Of a stretch of 64,000 bases of DNA, positions 1-12,859 are shown in pieces. The notes beneath the pieces are model-generated. The model saw only the letters and a list, made by a program, of their open reading frames with translations. It had not been told where the DNA came from and ran no database searches. Position numbers and translations under genes: made by a program. The stretch's first letter is position 1. Each line of letters begins with the position of its first letter. This DNA comes from Cenococcum geophilum 1.58 (Eukaryota > Ascomycota > Dothideomycetes > Gloniales > Gloniaceae), in NCBI GenBank assembly GCA_001692895.1, contig KV748230.1, forward strand, positions 868,001 through 932,000, written 5' to 3'.

Positions 1-2892
1 TTTTAGGGTATTCTTTAGCTAGTTTCTTATATCTTTATATTGTCTCTTATTTTTAGGGTTATAGCTATTTATATATTTCCTTCTTACTTATCATTAGCTG
101 GTAACTAGAACTATATATTATATAGACTATACGTATTACACATAGGGGCCTAGTTTTAAGATTAGGCAGTACTCTTCTAGCCTATTTTTAATTGCTGCCT
201 AGATTCTTTCTAGTCTTTAGTTAATTTCCTTAGGGGTAGCCAATAAGCCTTACTTATTTAGTATTAGGTGAATTTCTTCTAAGTCTTAAAGTTGTTGTTT
301 AACTATATTAAGGAAACTGTTTATCTTAAGCTTCCTTATTACATATCTTTTTCTATTTAATTGCGCTTTAGTATTTAGGTCTAGCTATATCTAAATAGGG
401 ATATAGTCTAGGGTAAGTGCCTATTCTTCTTTAGGGTTGCACCTTTTAAGTCTCTAGTATAAGCCTTTATCTATAAATATAAGGTTAATTATACTTCTGG
501 CAGTGCCTTATTGCCATATAATTGCTTTTAGGGGGGTGGCTAGCTTAAGGCCCTAAATATCTATAGCTTTTAGTAGGCACTTTAACTATTAATCTGCAGC
601 AACATAGATACCCCCCTACTGCGGGTAGTAGAGGTTTATGTCTCCTAGTAGGATAAACTCTATACCTTTAGTTTCTAGTAAGCTTATTACCGATATAATA
701 TTCTTTATTTATAGGACCCCTTTAACCCTAGGGTTATATATATTAATAATTTATACCAGTCCCCTATATATTTGGATTATTATAACTGTAATATCTAGGT
801 TAACTGCCTACTATAACTATAAAGACAGGCTAATAGCTTTACTAATTATAAAGCACACGTATATAGCTGCTTTTGGTTTATATAGGAGCTAAAATCCTTA
901 GGGGCAGTATATTAATTATATAAAGGTATTATAATACAGTTCTTATATAGTAAGGATATAGTATTTCTCTAGGTCTAAACTATCTAGTAGGGGCCTTGCG
1001 AGGCGGTGGTTTATATTGCCGTAGTTATACTATATAATAGATAGGTAGCGGACCCCTAGTAAGGGTTTTTTAACTCTCCTTTATTCCTTACTTCTTCTAT
1101 TTCTATTTTCTTTAGGATATTTAGAGCTTCTATCTCTTATATCTATACCTTAGTTACTACTTATTTTATATAGAGCTTTTTATTCCCATGTTTTATGTTC
1201 CTATTAGCGCTTCTATATTTAAATCTATTATTATTACCAGTTCTTCCCCTATTCTTACTAGTCGGCTATATACCCTTTATAGGTTGGCTATAAATATTAT
1301 ATTTGCCGTATTAAGTCTAATTCTTAATTATCCTAGTCTTAAGCCTACTATCACTATCTATAGAGGTCTTCCTACGGGGTGTCCTCTCCCTTATGTCCCC
1401 TATAACCCTTATATCCCTAATTAATCTAGTAATATCGCGCGGCGTTACTTCTAGCCCGTTAAGGCTTAGGATGGCTAGCCTAGCCCTCTAGTATTAAAGG
1501 TAGGAAACGCTAAAAAGGTACCTACGTTCCCCTAGCTTATTGCCTATTATTTCTATTTATATAACCTAGTATATAGTTATTCCCGTAGCTATTAAGCCCT
1601 TACCTTCCATCTCCTATATTTAATACAGTCTTCTCTTTCCCACGCCTTATATGTGCTTTAGTAGTAGTTCACGTATTTTATTTAGTCTTAATTTAAGTAA
1701 TATCTTATATTATAGGGGCCTATATAGTGGCCGTAGCACACCTATACTACATATATAGATTAGGTATGTCCCTATTATATACAGCAATAGCATTATTCTA
1801 GGCGTAGTTTATAGTTATAGAGCCTTGTGTTATATATAAGGCTATTTATAATTATTTCTTTTTAAATAAGGAGTTTTTGCATTCCTAATATATGTATACT
1901 AACGATAAGGGAGCTATACGTTCGTCCAGTATCTCCCTAGTAAATCTCCGGCGACCCTTATATCCTCTTATTATTCTTATTATATACTTAATTTATATTT
2001 TCCTATTAAAGCTATTAGATTTAGGTAATTTCGAGTCCTAATATAGGGCGTTCCGTTTATCTTACTATCTCTTATATAATTGCTATATTATCTACCTAGC
2101 GTCCCTTTTCTACCTTAAGGCTTATAGGAACNACTAGGACTTTAACTAGGTAATCCTTACAGAGTACTTTTATACTAATACGTTCTCCTAGCCTATCCCC
2201 TACCCTTACGGCTTATTCCTTTGCCTATTAATCTTTTAGGGTAACTCTAATATCTTCGCTCTTAAGGTATTAGACTATAATAGCGTTATAAACCTCTTTA
2301 CATATTTCTATAAGGACTTCTATTTCTAATTATCCCCTAAGCCCCTCTACTTNTTCTATATTTAGTTATATTATAATTATATACCCGGTTATTAACTTAA
2401 GGGGGGTAGGTTCCCTATGCTATAAAAGCGCAGCTACGGCGGCCTAGGTGCGGTTCGCCGGTAAAGGGGGGTTATACTTATTTTTAATTTTGCTTAGCCG
2501 TTAGAGGATTTAATTAAGGGTTTACTAGAGGGGCGCCTAAGGTTCGCTAGACTAGCGGAGCCATTTTACTAGCTATATTAGTTCGTTATAACTAACGGTT
2601 ACTTCCCCACAATTCTAGATACTAAACGCGTCTAATAGGCTTTATATTTTATTAGATGCCTTCTTAATAGAGGTATTTCCGCTTTATAGTGTGGTATTCG
2701 CCCGTCTTTATTATAGAGGGCTATTACTAGGCGTAGTTCTAACGGTCGCGCGCAAGTGCGAGCCACCGTCATTTAACGTGTGCCTCCCCTGTAATGCATA
2801 TATCTTAAGGGGGTTCTCTAGGTATTTTTTAGGGTTCTTTTGGTTGGTTTTAGTCTTTTTGGGCCAGGTGTAGCAAGAGCTCCTTTTATATA
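1..2892 (-). mobile_element. LINE (Tad1-like) copy 1, 5' part, truncated by window edge
   Basis: This stretch is homologous over its whole length to about 26590-29490 of LINE copy 2, so it holds the 5' UTR, ORF1 and the upstream part of ORF2 of the same element on the minus strand. The RT part would lie left of the window. The 5' end is at about 2885-2892, where the sequence passes into Gypsy A at the bases aaggcaat. The same bases occur at that point in uninterrupted Gypsy copies (near 62758), so they may be target sequence or microhomology. The element reads with stops throughout, and differences from copy 2 are mostly C/T and G/A. The plus-strand ORFs here are chance. The left-hand target duplication is outside the window. 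Confidence 0.85.
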
Positions 2893-4868
2893 AGGCAATA
2901 AATAAAAGGCAGCTTTTAGGTTAAAGGAAGGACTATATAAGCCATTAGTTATACAATTTAGATTAACGAATATATTAGCAACGTTTTAGAAACGAATTAA
3001 TAGTATATTAGGAGAATACCTTAATAAGTTTATTATAGTATACCTTAATAATAATATTATCTACTTAATAATTAAGGAAGAGTATGGGGAATATATTAAA
3101 TAGGTTTTAAAAAGACTATAAGAAGAACAGATACTAGTAGCAATTAAAAAATACAAGTTCTTTACTAGGAAGACCAATTTCGTTAAATTTATTATTAAAC
3201 TAAGTTATATTAGTATAGACCTAAAGAAGATTAAAGCTATAATAAGTTGGCAAAAACCGGAAAATATAACGCAATTAAGGTTATTTTTAGGGGTTTGTAA
3301 CTACTATAGAAGGTTTATAGTATAATAGTTAAAGAATATTAAACCGTTTACTAGGCTTACTAAAAAAGAGGAACTATAGGTATAAGGAGATAAATAAAAA
3401 AAGCTATTTAAGAAACTTAAGGAGTTATTTACCTAGGAGCCAATCCTTAAGATTTATTAACTAGAACTAAACACGGTTATAAAAATAGACGCATTAGACT
3501 TTATACTAGGGGTATATTTACTATAAAAGTATAGGAATATATAGCATTTAGTAGCATACTATAGTTAAAAGATAACACTACTAGAGTTAAACTATAACAT
3601 CTATAATAAGGAGTTATTAGGTATAGTTATAGCACTTAAGGAATAAAGAGCATTCTTATAGGGCGTAAAAAAAACTATTTATAGTTAAGATAGATTATAA
3701 GAACCTAATGGGGTTCCTAATAATAAAAGAACTTAACCGTAAATAAGTTAGATAGGTAGAGATGCTTATATAATACTATTTTAAGATTTAGTATACTAAA
3801 GGAACTAAGAACGTAAGAGTAGACGCGCTAAGTAGAAAAGCTAAACTATAGAATAATAAGAAGCTATTAGGAGCAATACTATACAGAAATAAGGATAGAT
3901 TAATTAGATATAATTACCCTAAGCTAATAGTAACTTAAGAGGATAATAAACTAAAAAGAGTCTATAAGACACTAAAAAGCTTTTCGGTTTAGAGAATTCT
4001 AAAAGCATAGCTAAAAGATCTGTAGATAAATATATACGAGAATTAAGAAGTAAAGTATATCTTAAAAAGTATAGCAGAGTATTTTATAGAAGATTTCTAT
4101 AAGAGAATAACTTAAGGATATAATGGAGCAATAGGCTTAGTGTTAAGGCTTTAGGAAGAATATATTATTAATAAAATCTAGGGCATAGCTAGAAAAGTAA
4201 TAAAAGAGTATCTAGATTGCTAAAGGAATAAACTAATAAGGTATAAGCTATACGGAGGGCTATAACCTATTAAAATACTAGAGAGACTATAGGAGGTTAT
4301 ATTATAGGACTTTATTATTAAGTTACTAAAGTTAAGAGATTTTATTACCGGATAAAAGCACGATATAATCTTATTAATAGTAGATAAGTTAACTAAATAG
4401 GGCTACTTTATAGTATATATAGAAGAAATCTTAGCGGAGGATATTACTAGAATCTATATTAAAAAAGTGTTTATAAGACATAGAGTACTAAGCAAGATTA
4501 TATTAGATAGAGATTTAAGATTTATAGTAGTATTCTAAGAGGTATTTTTAGCAGAATAAGGAGTTCGCGTAGTAATATTAACCGTATATTATTTGTAGAT
4601 AGATAGTTAAATAGAAAGATTAAATTAGATAATAGAATAGTATTTAAGATATTATATTAATTATATACAGAATAATTAGGTATTATTATTACTAATTATA
4701 TAGTTTATATATAATATAACACCTTAAGAAGGAATAGATATATTACTATTTAAGGCAAACTACGGATATAAGCTAAGAATATTATTATTACTATAATAAG
4801 CGAAGAAAATAAGTAGTATAGCTAAAGAAAGGATAAAGATACTAATAAATCTTTATATAGATCTTATA
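2893..4868 (+). pseudogene. Gypsy A pol fragment: RT, RNase H, integrase (5' segment)
   Basis: This is the decayed pol of a Ty3/Gypsy element. With TAA/TAG read as lost Gln codons, the order RT (2893-3330), RNase H (about 3470-3800) and integrase (from about 4000) is visible. Integrase landmarks are the post-zinc-finger RNK motif near 4210, VDKLTK near 4382 and ILDRDLRF near 4500. The RT active-site Asp pair after VYL is Asn-Asn (3047-3052). The sequence begins inside RT because LINE copy 1 is inserted there. It stops at 4868 where Gypsy B is inserted and resumes at 12860 in the same reading sense. The last five bases, ttata (4864-4868), are repeated at 12860-12864. Confidence 0.88.
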
Positions 4869-5289
4869 TGTAACGGAACCTTATAGCAGTAACTACAATA
4901 GGTTCTATTAATGGGCTAGGTGTATAGGTATTGCAGGAAGTTAACAACGTAATAATAACTGGTGGAGTGGTTGCCTAATAGATTAACTCTAATTATATTC
5001 TAAAAATTACTATAAGGAAGGAACTATCTAGGTAGGGATTAAAGGTCCTTAAATACACAACCGTACTCCTATAAAATCCTTCTTATACGTAATATACGTG
5101 TTATATATAATATACGTAATATATACTATATATACTGCGTACACTACGTATAACATTATATAACTCGCTTACTATTCTTTATTACATAGTTCTACGGGTT
5201 TTATCCTAAACCGTACTTATATTAACCAACTAGCTTCTTTTAACTCCTCTCTAAGTAGTTATAACATCGTACTTAAAGCGTTTATAACA
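4869..5289 (-). repeat. Gypsy B 3' LTR
   Basis: This 421-bp LTR matches 12439-12859 along its whole length, with mostly transition differences. Relative to Gypsy B it is the downstream LTR because the polypurine tract borders it at 5290-5312. The same LTR family recurs at 14078, 16804, 30926, 48814 and 58432. Confidence 0.93.
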
Positions 5290-5312
5290 CTATCTCCCTC
5301 CTCTTTATCTTT
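5290..5312 (-). other. Gypsy B polypurine tract
   Basis: Read on the minus strand this is an A/G-rich run containing gaggagggagat, immediately before the 3' LTR. The same tract precedes the 3' LTRs of A (14059-14077) and C (30907-30925). It is the expected plus-strand priming site of an LTR retroelement. Confidence 0.8.
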
Positions 5313-6480
5313 GTCCTTAAAGATACCTAGTATCTCTAAGTTATTTACTAGAGGTATAATATCCGTCTAATTAATTTAGTTAATATCGTTACTTATAATA
5401 CCTAAAGCACCTTTTTCCCTTTCCTAGGTTGAGCGTCGCCTTTATACCGTTTCTTTAATACTATCGCTAGGCGAAGTAATAGCGATTCCTTGCTCCCATT
5501 ATATAAAAGAGGAGTTAAGTTACGTTACAATCGCGAGTCCTTCCGGTCACTAACCCTCCTCTTATTTTAAATGCACTTGTGCCAATATGCGTTTATTATA
5601 TAACGTTCGTTCTACGTCCAATACTAAGTATACGCGTTCTATTACTCTAAATAGTCTCTAAGTTCCCTAAGTAATTTATTATAGGGTCTCGTATTTAACT
5701 TACTACTGCGAAGCTTAATAGTAAGCTAGCCTCTATATTACTTAAGGTTTAACGTACCTTAAAAAAATCCGCTCGTGTCCTTAAAGCTTAACGTTTAGCT
5801 TATACTTATCTTTAACGTCTTAAAAAAGTTTATAAGAAGGTTCGTTTTAAGGAGTAGAAACTTATAAAATAAGGTCTATAGGAACTTAGTAATAAAAAAT
5901 GGATCCTCTTCTAACAGAGAAGGAAATAACTCTAAGTAGTTCGGCAGTCACTCTTTCTAGGTCCCCCTTAGATAACTTATTCTTTAGCAATTCCCCTTTA
6001 TTAATATTGCCTAACCTTTTCTCTTTTAATACTCCTATACCTTTCCTATAGCATTCTTTAGGTTCTCTAGTGGTTCCTAGGTAGTCTTATTATAGCCTAT
6101 CCACTTTACTTTATACTATATTTTATCGTCTATATCCTTATAATTAACGATCTTTAAAACTTACTATTTATCTTTCTCTTATCCTCTATACGTGTCTGCT
6201 TTATAAACCAGTGGCTTAATATTCCTATATGCTAGCTCTAGCATTATAATATACTATATAGGGTAGATCTTTATCCTAGCTGGTAGATTTAACTTAAATA
6301 TAACTAATGAAATTTTCTGCGTAATTTTAAAAGGTCCTAGTCTAATATAGTCTAACTTTTTGCTTAGTCGTTAACTCTTAAAATTTTTATATAGTAGCTA
6401 CACTTTATCTCCCTCCTTAAGATCTAGTCCCTTAGATCTCTTAGTATTATAGTACCTTTTTATCCTTTGCTATACCACCT
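5313..6480 (-). other. Gypsy B 3' region after integrase, no intact gene
   Basis: This covers the end of the integrase-linked reading frame (about 6480-6150, homologous to 13050-13250 of A) and then about 700 bp of 3' untranslated sequence. A and C keep the same region (13400-14060 and 30230-30905), so the long 3' leader before the polypurine tract is a family trait. No open frame of note is present. Confidence 0.7.
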
Positions 6481-9370
6481 TAGCTATTTCCGTAAGGTCT
6501 GCATAAAGATTTATTAATATCTTTATTCTTTCTTTAGCTATACTACTTATTTTCTTTACTTACCGTAGTAATAACGATGTTCTTAGCTTATATCTATAAT
6601 TCGCCTTAAATAGTAATATACCTATTCCTTCTTAGGGTATTATATTATATGCAAACTATATAACTAGTAATAGCAATACCTAATTGTTCTATATATAATT
6701 AATATAATACCTTAGATATTATTCTAGTGTCTAATTTAATCTTTCCGTTTAACCGTCTGTCTATAGATAATATACGGTAGAAGTTACTACTTAAACTTCT
6801 TACTCTACTAAGAATACTTTCTAGAATACTGCTATAAATCTTAGATCTCTATCCGATATAATCTTACTTAGTACTCTATATTTTATAAATACTTCTTTAA
6901 TATAGATTCTAGCGATATCTTTTACTAATATTTCTTCTATATATACTATAAAGTATCCCCACTTTGTAAGCTTATCTACTATTACTAAGATTATATTATA
7001 ATTTTATCCGGTAATAGGATCTTTTAACTTTAGTAACTTAATAATAAAGTTCTATAATATAACCTCCTATAGTCTCTCTAGTATTTTAACTAGTTGTAGC
7101 CCTTTATATGGCTCATACCTTGTTAGTTTATTCCTTTAGTAATTTAGATATTCTTTTATAACTTACCTAGCTAGTCTTTAGATTCTATTAATAATATACT
7201 CCTTTTAAAGTCTTAACACTAAGCCTATAGCTCCATTATGTCCTTAAGTTAGTCCTTTATAAAATAACTTAATAAACTCCTTTATAATAGATCTTAGTAT
7301 ATATATTGCTTCTTAATTTTTGTACTATTTTAAGTCTAGATCCTTTATTTATGCGTTTAGGATTTTTTATATCTAATTACTCTCTAGTAATTTATAGATC
7401 TTCTCTTCTTATATTACTATAATCTTCGGATAATTATACTTAATTAATCCGTCTGTATCCTTTTGTAGTAAAGCCCTTAATAGCTTTTCGTTACTTTATA
7501 GTTTAGCCTTTTTACTTAAAGCATCTGCTTGTGTGTTCTCTATACCCTTAATATACTAAATCTTAAAATAGTATTCTATAAGCATCTCCGCCTATCTAAC
7601 CTATCTATAATTAAGTTATTTTATTATTAGGAACCCCGTTAAGTTCTTATAATCCATCTTAACTATAAATAGTTTTTCTATACCTTATAAGAATAATCTC
7701 TATTCCCTTAATACTGTAACTATACCTAATAACTCCTTATTATAGATGTTATAGTTTAGTTCCGGTAGTGTTATCTTTTAACTATAATATGCTACTAGGT
7801 GCTATCTATTTTAATATTTCTATAGGAAGTATGCTCCTAGTGTATAGTTTAATGCATTTATCTTAACTACTATCTCTAACTATGGTTAATAGATCTTAAG
7901 AACTAGCTCCTAGGTAAACAACTACTTAATCTTCTTAAATAGTTCCTTTTATTCCTCTCCCTATACCTATAATTCTTCTTTCTTTATTAATCTTATAAGT
8001 GGCTTAATGTCCCTTAACTATTAAGCTATAAACCTTCTATAGTAATTGCAGAACCCTAGAAATAACCTTAACTACGTTATATTTTTTAGTTCTTGCTAAT
8101 TTACTATAGCCTTAATCTTTTTTAGATCTATATTAAGTTGGCCTAGTTTAATAATAAATCTAATAAAATTGGTTTTCCTAGTAAAGAACTTATATTTCTT
8201 AATTACTACTAGCATCTATTCTTCTTGTAGTCTCCTTAAAACCTATTTAACGTATTCTCCGTGTTCTTCCTTAGTTATTAAGTAGATAATAATAATATTA
8301 AGGTATACTATAACAAATTCATCTAAGTACTCTCTTAATATATTATTAATATACTTCTAAAACGTTACTAGTACGTTTATAAGCCTAAATTATATAACTA
8401 GTGGTTTATATAGTCCTTCCTTTAACCTAAAGGCTGCCTTCTATTTATCGCCTTCCTTAATCCTAATCTAATAGTACGCCTATCTTAGATCTATCTTTAT
8501 AAAGATTTACACATTACTAATCCTATCTTAAATTTCGCTAATTAAGGGTAAAGAATACCTATCCTTCCNAGTAATACTATTTAACTATTTATAGTTAATG
8601 CATAGCCTAAGTTTTCCATTCTTCTTTAGTATAAATAGTACTAGATATTCTATTAATAACTGCAATAGTCTAATATATCCCTTTTAAAGATTTTCCTAGA
8701 CAAACTTCTTAAGTGCCTATAACTCTTTTTCTGTTAACTTATAAGTTAAGTAAAACCTTAAACTTATTTCTAGTTCTAACTCTATCTTAGAATCCTATAC
8801 TATATATTTTAATAGTTTTTCACTTTCTAGTGACTATAGTTTCTTACCATACTTATAGTATCTCTTTAGTATATAACTTGGTTCCTAATTAGTCTCCTTA
8901 TATATTACTCTAACTTAATACTATACCAACTTAGTTTATTATTATATTTTACAGCGTTAAGTATCTTTAATATTAACCTAACCGGTAATCTAATCGATCT
9001 TTAGATTATATTCTTATAACTAAGGTATTCCTAATACTGCCTTATTATTCCCTAATAGTAATATATTAAAAGATATTTTAACTTATCTCCCTTTAATAGT
9101 TATTTAAATTAATCCTATTTTAAGATTAATAATACCTCCTCTATAGGCTATTAGATCTTCTAAAATTGTTACTAATAGATAAGGGTGCTCTTTTTACCTA
9201 TACGGTAACCCTATCCTTTTAACTGCTATTAGTAAGATATAGTTTCGTATTACTCTACTATCTACTAACGCTTTAAACTGTTAATCTTACTAATTAACTT
9301 TTAGGTTTAGGTATTATCCTTAAATTTCTTTAAGGGTTTAAGGCTCTACTACTAGCTCCCTTTAGTTTTA
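6480..9370 (-). pseudogene. Gypsy B pol: protease, RT, RNase H, integrase
   Basis: This decayed polyprotein reads right to left. The protease motif D-S near 9260 is followed by Arg where Gly is usual. The hydrophobic LLLG stretch lies near 9050. RT lies at about 8760-8090, RNase H at about 7880-7560 and integrase at about 7430-6480. In RT the codons after VYL read Asn-Ile (8294-8299) instead of Asp-Asp, which would abolish catalysis. Stops are almost all at positions where other copies imply Gln or Trp. The domain order protease-RT-RNase H-integrase places it in Ty3/Gypsy. Confidence 0.87.
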
Positions 9371-10850
9371 TAAGCCTCCACTTTTCCTATTACGCTTTAG
9401 CTTGTTCTTTAGCTAATACCTAGTTTGTTTCTTATCTTTAATATACTATAGATACGTGTTTTCTAGGCATTCCCACCACTATTGTTTATCTAAGCATTCT
9501 TCTGTAAGGAATCTTCCTGGTTAAAGTATTAAATCTCCTTCCTCTTAGACTTCTGCTAAATGCTAGCTGTGTATATACTTAGCATTTCTGTACTATTATT
9601 TATCTATTATCCAGTATATCCTTATAGGGTATTTCTAATTCTTTTCNTTTNGATTCTTATATATNTTATATATATNNTCNATATATGCAATCTATAATAG
9701 CNTATAGTATACTAGGTGCTTTAGGTTAACTCTTAGCTCGTCTTTATCCTTAAGTTTAAACCTTTATTATGCTAATCTAAACGTTATAGCTTTATTCGCG
9801 GGTACTAAGATACGTCTCTTACTTCTTTAGTCCTTTAATTGTTCCTCTAGATCCTTTAATATTATAATTAAGGCTCCTTTAATATAAGTTATAGCCTTTT
9901 CCGTAATTAGGTGGTTTTAGATAACTTTTTTTATCTAACTATATATAGAAATCTTCCTACTTATTATTATGTCGCTGTCTATACCACTTTTAGTATAACT
10001 ACTAGAGTATATACGGCTTGTCTATAAGGAAGTATCTTCTTATTACTATGTTATAACAGCCTTTTATATATCGTTCTTTAAACCTAGTTAGAATCCCTAA
10101 ATCCTCTTTATTTTCTAGTTTAGTAAGCCACTTAGCTTTTAGTATGCCTATTCTCAGCCTATTAGTAATTCTTTATATAGGTACTTTATCCTTTATACGT
10201 TTTAATATACTAGATCTCTTATCTAGTTTCTTTTTTTACTATGTAAGAATTCTTACTCTAAACTTATCTATAGTTTCTTATTGTTTACGTCTTATAATTA
10301 GATCTTTAAAGTTCTCTTATTTCTTAATCGCCGTATTAACTTTTTAATCTTTAGGTTAAACACTATATTTGCCTAGTAAGTCTTCTAGGTTTATATATCT
10401 GTTTCCTAGTCTAATTACTATTTACACTATAGATTCTCTAATCTATAAAGAAGCTTCTTACCTTTTACTTATAGGTGTCCTAATTTATACTCCAAATTCT
10501 TAATCCCTTAGATTCTTTAACCCTAAACTTACTTCTAACTTAAGCTTAGCTCTAGCCTTAGTCTAACTAGGCTTTATTAGTATTCTTATCTTATCTTAAA
10601 AGTCTTAAATCTTACTTATCTTATTTTAAAAGTCTTATGCCTTTAGGAAACTTCGTCCTAAGCTTATTTGTATATTACTAAACTAAGCCATTACTCTATC
10701 CCATCGGTTTTTGTCCATTATAGGTCCTTAAGCGTGCCTTATCTTATCTTAAAAATCTTAGTTATCTCTTATCTCGTCTTAAGAATCTTAAGCCTATAGC
10801 CTTTTACCTTTATTAAGTAATAAGCTAGCACTAGCAGTTATTTACTTACT
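9370..10850 (-). pseudogene. Gypsy B middle segment of unknown function
   Basis: This is a conserved stretch between the gag zinc knuckle and the protease, homologous to about 19765-21330 in C and 60440-62030 in D. One reading frame is rich in Lys, Glu, Arg, Leu and Ile, with stops mainly at inferred Gln positions, so it was probably coding. I do not recognise a domain. Its upstream part holds a short repeated motif (ttaag-x-ttcttaagac-x-agataa) present several times in every copy. The N-base cluster at 9646-9703 falls here. Confidence 0.6.
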
Positions 10851-11349
10851 TAATCGTCTCTAGATATTACTCCTTCCGTCTTATAAAGTAATAGATGCCG
10901 TATTTAATGGTGTTATAATACCCATTACTAAACCTTGCTCTATAGCGGTCTTAATCTCTACTTTTATTACGTTATTAAGGTTTAAATACCCCTAGTTAGT
11001 TCCTTTACTGTCCTTATCGCTATTAATTAATAAGTACTCTAACTCCATTGTTATTATTACTAATCGTTATTTATATGTTACTATAATATCTTAATCTAGC
11101 TTATAGAGTTAATCTTATTCTTTATCTAACTCTTTAGTTCCTTTAAGTCCTCTTAACTTTAGCTCCTATAGCTAATAGCTTATACCGTACTTAGCGTCTT
11201 TATAAATTTAGTATATATTATTATAATAAAACGCAAAACTTCTAATTAAACATTCTTTTATTCCTTATAGTGCACTATTATCCCTTTATATGTATATATT
11301 ATATACTATTAGTCTAGTTCCCTTTACTATATAATAACTCTAACCACTT

Positions 11350-12438
11350 TTATAGTCTCTAATAAAATAACCCTATTTTCCGTAATTTATATAAGCTCTA
11401 TCTTTAAACTATTGCTTTTACTATAGAGTCCGCTTAAATATCTTCTGCTGTTAAAATCCTTAGTTTAGCCTATACTTCTTAGTCCTATAATTACTTAATC
11501 TTTAACCTCTAGGTTTCTATAGTTTTTTACTCTATCTTTTATAGGTTTCTTTAGTACCACTTAGGTCCATTAGCTTTACGCCATACTATAGTTTCTAACT
11601 TAGCTTTAGTTATTGCGTGCTCTATATCTTATATAACTATAGAACTCTATCCTAACCTCTCTTAGTCTATTCCCTTTAGTAGATCCTATTATTAATCTTT
11701 ATTACTTAATCTATTAATTCCCTTAGGGTATTCGCATCTTCCATTAGAATAATTACATCCTAGACTTTAGCCTTAAGTCCCTATTTATACTGTGCTATAA
11801 GCGCCCTATTATTCTACTTAACTTATATTGCTAATGTTTAAAACTATATTGTATACTTAATTACTAAGGTTCGCTATATAATATTTTAAAGTTTTCTTTC
11901 TGCCGTGGTTATTACCTCTAGGTCTCTAAACATTTATATAAGTTATTCTATAAATCCATCCTAGCTTAAAAACATAAACCGTACGTCTTAGTTTGTAGTT
12001 ATTATTCCATTTGCCTATATTTCTATAAGGTAAGGCTTAAACCATTTAAGTGCCCTTTCTATTAAGAACAGTCCTATATACGCTATTTAATCCACGGGTA
12101 TTGCTAGCTTTGCTCCCTCCTATATTACCTTAAAGTGCATTTACGTAAGGAATCCTTTAAGCTTTAATCTCTCTCCTAAAAATATTTTAATTAATAGTAA
12201 CTTAACCTTTACTGTATCTATCCCGTTAATCTTACTTTTAAGTACCATATTATTTTCTATTAATTAATTAACTATTTCCTATAATTATCCTACCGTTATA
12301 GGTTGTTATAAGTTAGTATCCACTATACTAGTATTACCCCCTAACCCTAAAGTAGTTGCCGCCGTTAATGGCGTCGTGGTAGCTGCTTTTAGTAGCATAT
12401 TATTTAACTTCTTAAAACCGTAACTATAGTAGTAATTA
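11350..12438 (-). pseudogene. Gypsy B gag with converted zinc knuckle
   Basis: This is the gag region downstream (minus strand) of the 5' LTR. It is homologous to 17229-18330 in C and 58853-59940 in D, where a retrotransposon gag core (AL-K-x-F-K-x-YL) is readable. Near its end, at 11352-11393, the spacing of a CCHC knuckle is preserved as Tyr-X2-Tyr-X4-Tyr-X4-Tyr. All three Cys and the His are replaced by Tyr, as G-to-A on TGY and C-to-T on CAY would produce. The frame also has many RIP-type stops. Confidence 0.82.
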
Positions 12439-12859
12439 TATAACGGAACCTTATAGCAGTAACTACGATAGGTTCTATTAATAGGCTAGGTGTGTAGGTA
12501 TTGCAGGAAATTAACAACGTAATAATAACTAGTGGAGTAGTTGCCTAACAGATTAACTCTAATTATATTCTAAGAATTACTATAAGGAAGGAACTATCTA
12601 GGTAGGGACTAAGGGTCCTTAAATACACAACCGTACTCCTATAAAATCCTTCTTGTATATAATATACGTGTTGTACGTAATGTACGTAATATACACTACG
12701 TACACTGCGTATACTGCGTATAATATTATATAACTCGCTTACCATTCTTCATTACATAGTTCCACGGGTTCTATTCTAGACCGTGCTTATATTAACCAAC
12801 TAGCTTCTTCCGACTCCTCTTTAAGTAGTTGTAATATCGTACTTAAAGCGTTCGTAACA
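12439..12859 (-). repeat. Gypsy B 5' LTR
   Basis: This is the 421-bp upstream LTR of Gypsy B. Read on the minus strand it starts TGTTACGAACGC and ends with TTATA (ancestrally TTACA, RIP-altered). It is followed by a leader beginning taattactactatag, which recurs after the 5' LTRs of C, D and E. Confidence 0.93.

Larger units (their letters stand above)
4869..12859 (-). mobile_element. Gypsy B, full-length Ty3/Gypsy element nested in Gypsy A
   Basis: This is a complete 7991-bp LTR retrotransposon on the minus strand. Both LTRs are 421 bp, and the outer ends have the TG...CA form (TGTAACGG at the left, TAACA at the right on the plus strand). The 5-bp target duplication ttata lies at 4864-4868 and 12860-12864. 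Gypsy A integrase runs on without loss across the two flanks. Domains on the minus strand run gag (about 12400-11350), an unassigned middle segment (about 10850-9370), protease, RT, RNase H and integrase (about 7430-6480). All reading frames are broken by RIP-type stops. Confidence 0.93.

Noticed and set aside
638-2873. Plus-strand open frames in the first 3 kb
   Set aside because: They lie antisense to the LINE, have low-complexity Ile/Leu/Tyr composition typical of RIPed AT-rich DNA, and match no family.
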